Shown: positions 35,041 through 45,710, counted from the stretch's first letter. The stretch: DNA of 64,000 nt from Mesostigma viride (GCA_009746045.1 RPFO01000164.1:3605740-3669739); one strand, 5' to 3'. Translations and numbers: made by a program. The notes: a model not told the origin generated them from the letters alone.

Positions 35041-35535
35041 CTACTTGTGATGGCACTTGCACCCCTCGAACCCACGAGTTTTTTCGAAACGCAAGATGCA
35101 AAGAAACGACTCGTGTGTCAATGGGATGAATTGTTTGTCATCAACTCCTCTGTCAATGTGCACTAAACCGATCTCGAGTCTCCCGCCATTCCTAAACAAA
35201 TGATCGTTTTTTAGGTTGAAAAATGCATGGTCGTTTATTACGGTGTACGAGGCGGCAACATCTTTGCATTCTTCGGTACATAGCACGACACTGTCTTGTG
35301 GGTTATGCTCTCCTCCAGAAAAACTTGAAGAAACTAATCCAACAAGCGAGTAGTTTTCTTGGTTTTCTGCGTTCTTGATATATGCGAAATGGACCCCCCC
35401 GCGCCATGTGCTGTCTATGATAGGCGCTCTTGGGTCTGGCTTGATATCGAAAGAATAAATTCCATTGTATTCGTCGAGTGTGTTCTGTGACGCGATAGAA
35501 TCTAAAGCGATTTGGTAAAATGTGGGATAATCCAT
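35041..35535 (-). CDS. PLV hypothetical protein, 164 aa
   Basis: Intact frame with start at 35535 and no repeats. Mixed alpha/beta composition with several Cys near the end (FEGCKCHHK). Not recognised. It lies directly downstream of the fibre gene. Its start is preceded by TAATAAAG and by a TTATC-AGA-GATAA inverted repeat. Confidence 0.6.
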   Translation of the reverse strand: MDYPTFYQIALDSIASQNTLDEYNGIYSFDIKPDPRAPIIDSTWRGGVHFAYIKNAENQENYSLVGLVSSSFSGGEHNPQDSVVLCTEECKDVAASYTVINDHAFFNLKNDHLFRNGGRLEIGLVHIDRGVDDKQFIPLTHESFLCILRFEKTRGFEGCKCHHK

Positions 35536-35549
35536 GGCTTTATTACAAC

Positions 35550-35562
35550 TTATCAGAGATAA
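35550..35562. promoter_or_regulatory. TTATC-AGA-GATAA inverted repeat upstream of a PLV gene
   Basis: Perfect 5-bp arms with a 3-nt centre, 15 bp before the 35535 start. Same GATAA-type design as the inverted repeat in the divergent promoter at 45691-45705. Confidence 0.35.
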
Positions 35563-35578
35563 TAGTTCGACCGGCTAT

Positions 35579-37272
35579 CTACGTTGGTATGGCTGCAGGA
35601 GTTCCCCACTTGGCCACGAGGTATCCGCGGATCCGTTCAAGCTCGGCCGCGGTCTTGGCGGTGTTGTAGATTAGGATCTCGCCAATCCACCCGTCAAAGG
35701 CACGACTCGCGTTGGACGCGTCTCCTCCAATAGAGAGATTCCCTGAACCAAGTACGGGATCCGAGTTCACTCTGTCATAGCCAGCTCGTCCATCAAAGCG
35801 GGTGAGAAAGGCGTTTGTACTGCTGTTGCATGAAAGCGCCAGGGCGTGTGCCTTATTGTCAAAGAACTGAGCCCTGGTGCTCACGGTTTCGCGCACACTG
35901 CCTGGAGTAAAGAGGAGAACCATCTGCGACTCTGACTGATAAGACATGAGGTAACAATCGCCGTTCGACGATCCAAGCATATATCCTCGGATACCCGTAG
36001 CACCCCCTAATTGTGGATACGTCGCAGTCGTTAGCTGTTTGGCGACTAAAAAAACACTCGCACTTACCCCGACCGCATTCCAGAAATTGTTCACGGACTC
36101 CAACAAGCCAGACCGCGAGTTAATAAACCGGAGGGACCGTTTCGAGTTCAACTCCGCCGTATCCAGCGTAGGGCATTTGGTGGAAGTTGCCTGCGTCACG
36201 TGGTACCCGTTCGGCCCCTTGTCGTTCATCCGCATCACATTCCCGCCCGCCGTGTTTTGCTGGGTCGTGCCGGACGTGTCGCTGAACATCGTGGCACTGT
36301 CGGACGGATCGTACCACGCGAACAGTGCGGGATCCGTTGCCGGATTGTAATAGTACGTGAACGACAACGTGTTCGATGCTGTGTTTCCAAGCCCTGACGT
36401 CGCGCTCGTCACAGTGCCCGCGCCCATGCTTACCGTTGTCGCGAAGTCCGACATGGTAGGGGTCACGTCGAACAAATAAAATGCCGCGTTTACCTGCACC
36501 AAGTTGGACGCGGTTCCGTTGGTTACGGTGATGTCGCCCAACGCGAACCCGGCGACCGACGTGCTAAAAGTGGCCGTGACTGGGTAAACGGCACCCGTCG
36601 GGGTTCCGGACACAAGAGTCACCGACGGATTTGCCGAGTACGTGAACGACAGTGTGTTAGATGCCGCGTTGGCGTTCCCTGTCGATGCGTCCACAACAGT
36701 GCCCGCGCCCACGCTAACGTTCGTTGAAGAATTGGCGGTCGTTGGCGTCACCTGGAAGGCGTACGACGCCCCGCTGCCGGTCAGGTTGGCTGCTGTCCCG
36801 TTCGTCACGGTGATGTCGCCCACGCGAACCCCGTGACGGACCTGCTGAACGTGACGGTAACATCCACGGGTGTCGAGGATGGCGTCGAGCCCGCGGTCGT
36901 CGCGAGAGTCACCGTCGGAGGTGGCGAGTACGTGAAAGTTACTGTTTTTGATGCGGTATTGCCGGTTCCTAGCGTGTTGATTGCAGCACTGGCTCCAACG
37001 CTGACGAGTGTTGGTGAATAAGCTACAGCTGGAGTCACTGAGAATGTGTAAGAGCCGCCGCTACCCCCTAAATTGGACGCTGTACCGTTAATAACGAATA
37101 TATCACCCAAGGCGAACCCGGTGACTGGTTGGCTGAATGTTGCTGTCACTGTAATCGGGGAGGCGCTTGGATACAGTCCGCTTGTAGTCGTTAATGTGAT
37201 CGATGGTGCTATCCTTACCTGTTTACGTTTCTTACGAATCAAAGCAGGACAAACCCCGTAATCAAACGACAT
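35579..37272 (-). CDS. PLV fibre/adhesin: Ig-like repeats plus LamG-like domain, one frameshift
   Basis: Two frames (36805-37272 and 35579-36823) join into about 564 residues if one base is missing near 36825, where TGFAWATSP should read as the repeated TGFALGDITV. Seen: a basic N-terminus (IRKKRKQVR), three bacterial Ig-like repeats of about 90 residues marked by VTGFALGDI-V-NGTASNL and ending in LSFTYS. A concanavalin/LamG-like C-terminal domain of about 255 residues follows (FAWYDPSDSATMF, SLRFINSRSGL, GWIGEILIYNTAKTAAELERIRGYL). Such an Ig-stalk plus lectin-like head suggests a virion surface fibre that binds host glycans. Role inferred. Upstream sequence has TATTATATTAG close to the start. 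Confidence 0.75.
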
Positions 37273-37298
37273 GGAGCTAATATAATACTACCGTCACA

Positions 37299-37469
37299 CT
37301 ATTTTTTAGAGTTTGGCAGAGGATACTGAAACTTCGGTTCCATCAGCGGGCCCTTCTTGGACGGCATCACAAACGCCGTGCCCTTATCGGCCAGCTCGGG
37401 GGTGTCGAAAATCAGCGTGACTCTGCTAAGAGGATTCGCCGTGTATCGCGGGTCCCTCGTGTAATCCAT
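37299..37469 (-). CDS. PLV small protein, 56 aa
   Basis: Short intact frame starting MDYTRDPRYTANPLSRVTL and ending in PLPNSKK. It fills the gap between the capsid and fibre genes. Spacing to neighbours is only 26-31 bp, and an AT-rich ATAATATAG motif lies 7 bp before the ATG, as before other genes of this cluster. Unknown function; could be a minor virion component. Confidence 0.5.
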   Translation of the reverse strand: MDYTRDPRYTANPLSRVTLIFDTPELADKGTAFVMPSKKGPLMEPKFQYPLPNSKK

Positions 37470-37500
37470 CGCGTGCTATATTATCTACAAACAGACATTT

Positions 37501-38711
37501 TTAGAGATACACAGCCGCCTGCCGCCCGGCACCGACATCCATCTTGGCCTCCATCTCGCAAAAGATATAGGAGGTGCGTTCCGTAGCCCCCTTGTTCACG
37601 CGCAAGGTAACGACCGCGGCAGTTCCACGCAGGTCGAGGCCACTCTGGTACTCAGCACCGGAACACGGCATGTTGAGGTGACAGGCCATGACGAAGTTGT
37701 TACTGAGCCAGTTGGCTGCCGAGATGCCGGTCCTCGCGCAACTGAGAGAGTTCCCTTGGTCATTGAAGGCACTGATCAGGTTAACCCACGCCTCTGTAGG
37801 ACCCATTCGGAATGCTGGAGATTGATGGGACCCGTTGATATCAAACTGGAAATCTGTTAAGTCGTCGGCGAGATGAGCAAACATGGCGTTGGCGTTGTCA
37901 TTCGCCGCGTCCTTGGCGGAGGCTACGTGAATTGCCAGCAACTTGCTCGCGGACGCGGACGAAAGGGTCGCCTTGAGGGCGTACGTCGACCCGGCGTTAG
38001 ACTGTTTCGTCGATTGCCACGTCTTCCATCGGAACGGCAAAGTCCCCCCTCGGCTAACCTGGATGCAAAAATCTGACCAACCACGTCCTCCTGGAACCTA
38101 TATGTGTCTATCGAGAAATGGATGTTGTCTAGCTGATATCCCGGGGTTGCGGCGTCGGCACCGGGCTTCAAGACCCCGGCATCCATGAGCGTGATACGGA
38201 TCTCGATAGGAGGGAACAGGCTGAGGTCGATAACCCTAGGATCCCCGCTTAGAAATCCTAGCCAGTTGTCGATTACACCGTCGATGGCGGCACTGCTATC
38301 AAGGGTGTCCAGACCAGACCAGCCGGCTGGCGCCTGTGAATTAACGTACCCAGCTCCACCGTGAACCGTCAAGAGAGTCCAAAACAGTTGAGCATAGTCG
38401 TTAATGCTATCAACGGACTGCCCTCCCACAAGGACCTCGAGTCTCTTGATAAGGGAGGAAGTGAAGGGAGGAAAACCGTATTTACCAGCTGACGACGTGG
38501 TCTTTGCTTTGAAATACATGGCGAACGAGTGAAGATCTGCAAAACCGCTCGTCGGCAGCCGGACTGCCACCACCGACCCTTGCTTGATTCCGTCACTAGC
38601 CGAGAGTGTAGAGAGCTGGACGCGGGACGTCGAATGTTGGCCGAGCGTCTTCACAATGTACTGCATGGACTTTGGGATGGCACGGTTATACCAAGAGCCG
38701 TCAGACGACAT
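37501..38711 (-). CDS. PLV major capsid protein (double jelly-roll), one frameshift
   Basis: N-terminal part 38711 to about 38055 and C-terminal part to 37501 are in different frames. One base is missing in the six-G run (minus strand) at about 38045-38050. Joined length about 403 residues, on the short side for PLV capsid proteins. Features seen: VVAVRLPTSGFADLHSFAMYF in the first strand region, KRLEVLVGGQSVDSINDYAQLF, SLFPPIEIRITLMD, the VVGQIFASRL boundary, and a C-terminal jelly roll with AWVNLISAFN and the FVMACHLN strand. The pattern 'lp..g..dl.s...yf' with 'kriev..gg..i..i..y..l' is characteristic of PLV/virophage-like capsid proteins. It would form the hexons of an icosahedral shell. 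It neighbours the penton-like gene as is usual. Confidence 0.82.
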
Positions 38712-38749
38712 GATGGGATGTATACCTATCTAAAAAGAAAAAAAAGTGG

Positions 38750-39034
38750 CTAGTGAAGTAGCTGGCCTAGGAGAGGATTGGCCGCCTTGTGCGCGTCCAC
38801 TTTCCTCTCCAGGGATGAAAGAGCGTCTAGTCCTGTTTTTGCGACCTTATAGGCCGTCCCAAGGACTGGCGAGCTCTCGATGAGTTTGCTGGGGACGTGG
38901 CCCAGAGCTGCATCGGCGGCACCCGCGACGGCTTTCACCATACGCGCGCCCTGGCCCGCTTTCCTGACGGCCTCACCCGCGGCGTGTCCGATCTTGCGTA
39001 CAGTGCTCACAACTTTGCCGAAATCAAGCTTCAT
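38750..39034 (-). CDS. PLV small amphipathic protein, 94 aa
   Basis: Basic, Ala/Gly/Lys-rich helical protein (KVVSTVRKIGHAAGEAVRKAG, then GTAYKVAKTGLDALSSLERKV). It sits between the major and minor capsid genes and overlaps the end of the latter by 11 bp. Position and composition resemble small membrane-active or DNA-binding virion proteins of adenovirus-like viruses, but there is no direct homology I can claim. Confidence 0.6.
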   Translation of the reverse strand: MKLDFGKVVSTVRKIGHAAGEAVRKAGQGARMVKAVAGAADAALGHVPSKLIESSPVLGTAYKVAKTGLDALSSLERKVDAHKAANPLLGQLLH

Positions 39035-39884
39035 CCTCGTCGTTTATAGAATACTGATTAGAAATTCTTCTGGCTGGCGTGACGCTCTTGTCTAGCGCCA
39101 TGTATCTCAGGATGCCCCCGATCTTGCGCGCTTCGACCCCCATGGCTTTCTGAGGGGATATCCGGAAGCTCAGCTGGACCACCCAGTCACTGTACACCTG
39201 GATTGCATTGTCATCCTCGTCGACAAGGCGCAGACTTATGGAGCGCGGAGAGTCTCGCAGGTGCTGCCAAAGTGGAGAGGTTGCCTGCCAAATGATGGGC
39301 TCTAGAAATTTGGATAGATTGGGACAACAAGCCAACAGGCCGCCGTACACTGTTCCGCGAGACGCCGACACAACATTTCCTCTCACAATGTCCGAGTATA
39401 CAAAAACCGACCTCAGACGGCCGTTTGTGGCGGGTCGGTCGCTGATGACAAGAAGTTGCTCGTTCGACTGATGAAGGCCTGGTGTTAGTCCTAAGACACG
39501 TCCAACCCCCTCGGTGATCAGGAACTGGAAAGGGCTTGTCGCCATGAAAGTATAGCGGCTGTTCGCCCGGTCGTATGTGACGGCAAAGTCGCTGTCGATG
39601 GCCGCGAGGGCTGTCGCAATGTTGTATCGGTTTTCGATCGTGGTCCACGACCCAATAGGAAGAGTTACCGAGTGCTGCGTCTCCGTGATTGTGACCTGGA
39701 ATGTATTGTTGTTAGAGTTGATATGGGTTTGCTCGTACGGGATCGTTAAGAGCGTTAATCCCACGTCGTGGTAGTCTTCCAACAAACCGGCTGGGATGTC
39801 CCAAACCGGATCACTGAGACCTCCCCTTGTCCTGTTCTCGGTCCTGAGCGTCAACGTCCTGCACTCCTGCACGTACTCCTTCAT
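39024..39884 (-). CDS. PLV minor capsid (penton-like) protein
   Basis: 286 residues, intact. N-terminal strand PYEQTHINSNNNTFQVTI and the pattern IGSWTTIENRYNIATALAAI...FAVTYDRANSRYTFMA...FQFLITEGVGRVLG are typical of PLV/virophage single-jelly-roll penton proteins. So are FVYSDIVRGNVVSASRGTVYGGLL and a late strand block WVVQLSFRI. It would form the vertices of the capsid. The start overlaps the end of the upstream small gene (39811-39884), indicating translational packing; a later internal ATG is less likely because the first conserved strand would be lost. Confidence 0.8.
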   Translation of the reverse strand: MKEYVQECRTLTLRTENRTRGGLSDPVWDIPAGLLEDYHDVGLTLLTIPYEQTHINSNNNTFQVTITETQHSVTLPIGSWTTIENRYNIATALAAIDSDFAVTYDRANSRYTFMATSPFQFLITEGVGRVLGLTPGLHQSNEQLLVISDRPATNGRLRSVFVYSDIVRGNVVSASRGTVYGGLLACCPNLSKFLEPIIWQATSPLWQHLRDSPRSISLRLVDEDDNAIQVYSDWVVQLSFRISPQKAMGVEARKIGGILRYMALDKSVTPARRISNQYSINDEDEA

Positions 39885-40116
39885 TCTCTACCAGCATCTC
39901 AGAAACAATTTCGTTCTTGCCGTGAATCACTACCTTTCCCTCCACCCCAGCAAGCCCGCGTGCTTTCTTCTTGAGGGCCCTCCTCTCCTTCCCGGTCAAT
40001 GGCTTGCTCCTACAATACAGCATAGCTGCTTCGATGAACTCGCGAGGGGTTTCAGGATAGAGTGTCATCCATTGGGCGATCTGCAGCATCTCGGCGTCAG
40101 AAAACAGACTGTCCAT
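39811..40116 (-). CDS. PLV hypothetical protein, 101 aa
   Basis: Charged helical protein; MDSLFSDAEMLQIAQWMTLYP at the start and a KERRALKKKARG basic patch in the middle. Overlaps the penton-like gene by 74 bp. A TATAATAAAA motif lies just before the start. Not recognised. Confidence 0.55.
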   Translation of the reverse strand: MDSLFSDAEMLQIAQWMTLYPETPREFIEAAMLYCRSKPLTGKERRALKKKARGLAGVEGKVVIHGKNEIVSEMLVENEGVRAGVQDVDAQDREQDKGRSQ

Positions 40117-40145
40117 GTTTTATTATACATCCAGAAGAGATTTTT

Positions 40146-42412
40146 TTAGTCGCTTACATACCCGCTACGTCGCTTTGTTTTGAAAGGCGTCAGGTCTCCA
40201 CTTTTGAGCACCCCCTCCAAATGCTTAGAGTCCTTTTTCTTTACCATAGCTCGCAAGTGCTGATTTAAACCCTGTTGCGTGTTTGATTTCGGTTTAACCC
40301 TTAAACCGTACTCGGTCCGATTTGAAGGACTGAGTTTTTCTCAGTCCTAAAAATCGGACCGAGTTTGTGGCAGAACTAGCTATAATTCTAGCAAACTTTT
40401 GAATATTCTGTTTGGACCAGATTCGAGATCTAGATTTGTACTTTCACGTACACCCCTGGTTTACTACTTTTGGACACCTGGACAGGGACCTACGGTCAAG
40501 GAAAGTAGGGGGGGTACCATGGCCAAACGAGGACGACGTGAATAAAAATTATTCACGTCCGCGGCTATGGTGGCACAAACAACTGACTGGGGCGAGAGCA
40601 TGGCTTGACGTATTCGACTGAAACTTTGTAGGCATCATACCTAGGTCTTGTAAATGCTATATGCGTAGCCGTGCAACATTTACAAATGCCTAGATATGTC
40701 TCGAGGTTATGTGGCGGCGCAGCAAATCGCGTGAGCGGCCAGGCGATGACAGTGCAAGCTGTACTTGTTGCTCGGTAGGAAATGTTCGGATTTTTGCGCA
40801 TGGATGAGTTAGTTACGTCGTTCCTAGCACAGTCGATCATCAATGGCGGCCAGGACATGCTTGCGGCTACGTTCATGGGGTAGGCGTGCTAGCTCCTGCA
40901 AACAAGGTAATCTGTGGTTTCGACCAGGTACGTTTTAGCCTTTTATCATGTCTCAGTGACCGCGCATGTGTCATATATTGTTTCGATACCAGTCTTGGGG
41001 CTATAATCGAGGCTTTATGTCTGTCTTTTTGTTGTTTTATTGCTTCTGTGCATAGGCTTGTGATGGTTGGGTAGTAATGTTACCTCGGCCAGATTTTGGA
41101 CGAGTTTTGACTGCTTTTAGCGTATGCTACAACATGAATGTCGGTATAACGACAGATATCGTTTGTAATAATGTTTATTGTGATGATACGATGCTTTCCG
41201 TTGCTTAAACAACTCAGGGCGAGTGTTTTTCTGCCCAGTTCTAGGCATGCATGCTGGCCAAGTCCGCCTTCTTTTTGTGAGTTTGCTGTGTGTTAGAGAC
41301 ATAGAGATGCCTGGGATCTGCTTGCATTGAAGCATCAGCAAGTTGCTTATTTGGTTTCTTTCCTTTTTCCTTGTATTTTGAAGTTGTTTTTAGCGTGTAG
41401 GGTACATTGGTAGTAAGCTCCTTGCATGTGCCTTCTACACGTGCTTTATGCCCAATGGCACTAGATTTTCAATATTATATAGCATGAGCTGCTGTTTTAA
41501 TGCTGGAAATGTGTTGGAGGATGCATGTGTGGCCAGCTATGATGTTTTGTGCCACATTTGGAAAGGAAACCAAAACGGGAGTGCTAGCCAACCCCCCCAA
41601 AAAAACTTGGTCCTATTTTTAGGACTGAGCTATTTTGGGATTTTTGCTAGCTAGCTTGTGCAGTTCTGTAGCATGTCATGTTGTGAATGCATTGATGGCA
41701 TGCCTGTGATATAAACTAACTGCCTTTGAAATTCCAGGGCCTATATATTTGTATAAGTGGTCCATATTGCATGATGTATGTCTCAAATCCCATTTTTCCG
41801 TACCCCCCTGGGGTTGGCGCTATTTATAGCACCCCAAAGTCAAAGATATGGGACCAGTGGCATGTCCCCAAAGAAATTCAACATAAATGCATGCTTGGTA
41901 CCAAGGGGTAGCCAGAAATTGTTTTTAGGCCATAGAGAAACATATGTGCGAAGATGTGCAACTCAGTCCGATTTTTAGGACTGAGTTGCTACGGTTTAAG
42001 GGTTAAAGCCGCAATCGCTGCATTCATAATTAACACGGTGTGACTTATCACCCCCTTCTATCCGAGCCAGCTCGGGAGGGGCTGGCAGTAAGGCGGGTGA
42101 ACTGGCAGGAGGGACGGCTACGGGGATCGCGACCGGGGCGACCACTGGCGTGTCGGGCTTGGCGTCGTAGGCTGACAGAGGAGGATATACCACAGGTTTA
42201 GCGTTCGCCATGATAGCGGACATAAGCATTGAATCTCTGAACCCGCGCGCCTCCGCGATTCTGCCCTTCTTGGCAGGTTGTCGCACAGGGGTGGAATGGA
42301 TGATGATAGAGTTGGTCATAGTGCTCGTGGTCGGTATTCGGGAGGTCGTGCGGACCTTGCGAATGGCTCTCTTTGTTTTCTTACTTTGCCGTTTCGGAGT
42401 CTTTCGTGGCAT
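40146..42412 (-). pseudogene. PLV basic zinc-finger-like protein interrupted by a transposon
   Basis: Segment 42412-42003 encodes a Lys/Arg-rich N-terminus (PRKTPKRQSKKTKRAIRKVR), a Pro/Ala/Val-rich linker and a terminal NYECSDCGF. Segment 40293-40146 encodes GLNQHLRAMVKKKDSKH and a basic tail to a stop. Between them lies a 1,705-bp element plus one TTAA duplicate. Leaving these out gives exactly 186 codons in one frame (185 residues), with the two Cys joined to the His-bearing half as in a C2H2-like zinc finger. As it stands, the frame runs into the element's terminus and stops after NP. A virion core or DNA-binding role is inferred from the charge and the finger. Confidence 0.8.
40298..42002. 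mobile_element. TTAA-target (piggyBac-like) non-autonomous transposon, 1,705 bp
   Basis: Flanked by TTAA on both sides (40294-40297 and 42003-42006). Termini are perfect inverted repeats CCCTTAAACCGTA. Inside each end lies a large palindrome built on AGGACTGAG / CTCAGTCCT and AAATCGGAC: 40309-40364 at the left, 41958-41989 at the right. A further AGGACTGAGC copy is at about 41620. No transposase frame is present; the longest frames are under 75 codons. TTAA target duplication and CCC-starting termini are hallmarks of piggyBac elements. Confidence 0.85.
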
Positions 42413-42442
42413 GGTGTGCTTTATAACAGTAGCGAGATCTTT

Positions 42443-45400
42443 TTAAACTGTCCACTGAATCGGGCCAAAGATCTCCCCTCTTGCAGGCAATCCGGACTTT
42501 GACCTGCACTTAAGGGGAGGGTCGATATACACCACTGCACTTCCAGAACCAAACGGCTTGTCCACCATCAAAATTATCTCGTAGAAGCCGTCAGCCTCAT
42601 CACAGCCTGGAGCGACTCGCCAAGACGGACCGACAAGGAGCCTGCCAGTTGTGCCAGGCCCATAAATGAAATTCACGGCATCTGGCAGAAGTCTGTATGG
42701 GTGGCCGATGTCCAGAAGAGCGGGCGCACCTTGCGTGAAGTGGACCCGGAGATAGAACGCGCTAAGTGTGGTCGGGGAGGATATGACAGCCCCGTTTTGA
42801 TCTCGAAAGCTCACAGTTCCCTTTGGTCCGAGTTCCCAGAGCTCCGGCTGCATGTAGTCATAGGCCACCGTTCGCATCCCGGTTATCGAGAATGGGATTC
42901 TATGGGCCTCGCGCTCGTCTGTGTATACGGCCTCGTTAAAATACGACGTCGTGCCTATCTGCACATTACCGTCTCCGTAGAATTTGGCAGTAGATGATTC
43001 CATGTATATGAGGGTGGTGTTTGGGTTGAATGAAACCGTCGGAATAAACGTCGCCGTGAACAAGTGTGTCAGACCTCCAAGGGACGGTGTAAAGGTCGCT
43101 GATAGCTCGATCGACACATTGATCCATCTATCACCTGCTCCGTTTACAGTCGAAGAAGTGGTCAACGTACCTCCGGCCCATTCCGACCCCTTTACAAGAG
43201 TGCCGAACAGGTTGGTGGTACTCAATGACCCGTAATTGTATCGTAGCGACACTGTGAATTTTTTGATATGCGGGAGGTCTGGCAATACCCCGTATACGGA
43301 AACGGGGTACGTCATCGGAACGTTCCCATAGTCGTATGACGGCAACTTGGCAACGGCGTGGACGAGATTGTCTTTTGTGAGCGCGAGTTCGCGGTAGTAC
43401 AGGTTCGTCTCGCCGGGGACTAGGGAGGTAGTAACGTAACTACCCATGATTGAGCAAGACAACCCACCAGTTCCGCGGTGCGTTAGACGTATCGTGTTCC
43501 CAGACGTCGCATAAAGACCAGTCGAGTTTGTCGACGTGATGGAAACAAACTCGGTATTGTTTGTGTCATCCACCAGTTCGCTGACATTGATGATTGTCTG
43601 GTCAGCGCTGTCGAGATAAAAAACGATCCTGAGTTGACCAGGTGAGTATGGGGCCACAATTCCTGTTGCAGAGGACGTAAAAATCCCTCCAACGCCGTTA
43701 GACAACTTGGTCATGTTGCTTAGACCCGTTGGCGCCCAATAGGAGATGTATCGATCCACCAACCCGTCAGAACGCCTCCTGAACGCCACCCAAAAAGCCG
43801 TCTTACTAGCCCACGTCGCATCGAGGGTATACTGGGTTGCAATCTTGAGGTTTTGATACAACCCGACCTTCCCCTCGGTTTTATTTATGTTGATCCCGCA
43901 CACTGACCACCAGTTGTCAGCGGCACCGTTATTTCTCCAGCACTCGTGGCCGTCCGTAAAGGCGGGGTGGTATTTGCCAGTGAGGTCGTTGTGGTCTGAC
44001 AAGGAAACGAACGCGCTACCGGACGGCACATTGAGCTCGAAGCATATCACGAAGGGGCCGTCGATCTCTTCGTCTGTGAACACCACACATTTCGAGGGAG
44101 GTGTGGCATCGTTGGCCGCCAGCGCATAAAAACTTGTTGGGCTCGGTGAGTAGTCGTACTGAGTGTGCGATGGCTGTAACAGTGTCTTGGATCGAGTCTC
44201 GCGAAAAGTGAAGAAGGCTATAAAAAGTTGTGGATGGACCGTTGACAGTCACTGTCTCTCCAGTTATGTTCGGAGTGTCGCGAGGACACGAGAAACGCGG
44301 GACGACCTGCACGTCTTTCAAGGACGAGTTTGATAGCAGGTGGTTAATGACCCCTGCACCGCTCACGGATCCCTGGCTGACCCCGTCGACCATCACCTCG
44401 AAGCTTGTCGCCGTGTGCTCGGTACTGCCCCATCCCGTGTCGTGGTCAGCATGCACTTGGACGCCTATTCTAGCCGGTTTGGTGGTTGAGAAGAACCTGC
44501 TAGGGGATCGGATAGCTGGAACGAGAGGGTCGGTCTTCACGACGCCTATGATCGCGCCTTTTCGTTGTGTCGTGAAGGTCGTTATGGTCCCGTCGTCGTA
44601 TATTGTCACATCAGCCGACAGGTATTTCCCGCTGTCCGCCGAAGTCAACGCGCAGGTCACGGCGTCCTCCCCTCGCAGCCCCCCGTCTTCATCCAGTTGA
44701 ATCCCGCCGTTTGGACTAGTCAGAGAGACCTCGTCAACCTTCCAAGTGATGGGGAGCTTCCTTTGATAGGCTGACGGTGTCGTGTTCTGAATGCCTAATC
44801 TGACAGCCGGTATCGCCCCATCGCCTACCAAGACCCAGGATTTGTGAGGAGTTGAACTCTCCCAAAATGTCTCGTTCACCTGATCAATCCGCCCAATGTC
44901 CCAGGCCGTCAGAGGGACGTACGTGCGCGTTATGTGGAGACTGTTAGAGAGTCGCTGCATCCTATTCAAGTCCCTAGTCGTCGCGAACCCGACTTGGGAG
45001 AAACTCATCAGTTTACCAAAGTATGCATGACCGTTGATTCCAAAATGGATTTCGTCCATGTGAGGACCGTCTACAGTCTGGCTTGCATCGATTGGATCCA
45101 AAGCTCCAAGAACTTGCACCTGGTACGTGCATTTTCCAGTACTTTCTCCTCCCGTGACCGTGTAGGGAAGAAGAATGCGGATATCCTGGTTGTTCGTGAC
45201 AGTGAACGAAGTTCCAGGAGCAGATAAGGTGCCGTCTTCGTATTGGATGGTAAACATCGCGTTAGGGTTTGACAACGTGGTGTATCCAACATCGTATCTA
45301 TCAAACAGCCAGTCGATTTGATCACGAGTCAATATTCGGTCCGCTACAATCTCAGAAACTGTCGCATATTGGTCGAGCAGTCGAAGAGACGAAATTCTGA

Positions 45401-45683
45401 TCCAATCTGCGACAATGCCCCCGTCGACCTCTAATATCCCGCTTGACTCTCCCGTCGTAACCACGGTCCACTCGCTGTAGTTGTCGCCCAGTCTCACCCG
45501 CGTAGGGGCACTTGGGTACACATAGCGGACTCCGTTGACGGTTACGTGCCTGTCGAAGGGATGGACCTGCAGCTGGAGGGCTTGGATATCGCTCTCAATG
45601 TCCACAAGCTGTTCGTCCACATCATCGTCTTCAAGTCCAGTGCTAAGGTTGTAATTTGCCGCATTCCCACCGACCACGACCAT
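42443..45683 (-). CDS. PLV giant fibre-like structural protein, one frameshift
   Basis: About 1,079 residues in two frames; 45683 to about 44226, then to 42443. The break fits one extra T in a five-T run (minus strand) at 44222-44226. N-terminus: VGGNAANYNLSTGLEDDDVDEQLVDIESDIQALQLQ-type helical segment (quoted in parts), then beta-rich sequence throughout with many NxT/Ser-rich strands, LSHRGTG-like turns and no transmembrane segment. The start was set at 45683 because it follows the shared promoter at the expected distance. An N-terminal coiled coil followed by a long beta-rich body suggests a trimeric fibre or tail-spike-like attachment protein; this is inference and no family is recognised. 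Confidence 0.65.
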
Positions 45684-45710
45684 TATATAATTATCTAACA
45701 GATAAGAATA
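45684..45710. promoter_or_regulatory. Divergent promoter between the two PLV gene blocks
   Basis: Only 27 bp separate the outward-facing ATG codons. It contains TTATATAA and a perfect inverted repeat TTATCT-AAC-AGATAA (45691-45705). Promoter elements must be here or inside the flanking coding regions. Confidence 0.6.

Noticed and set aside
40412-41654. Short frames inside the 1.7-kb TTAA element as a transposase
   Set aside because: All are under 75 codons with no transposase motif; the element is non-autonomous.
41996-42412. 138-residue frame as a complete viral gene
   Set aside because: Its last codons and stop lie in the transposon terminus; the true gene continues at 40293.
44230-44700. 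Plus-strand 156-codon frame inside the giant fibre gene
   Set aside because: Shadow of the minus-strand structural gene; no spacing or motif supports it.
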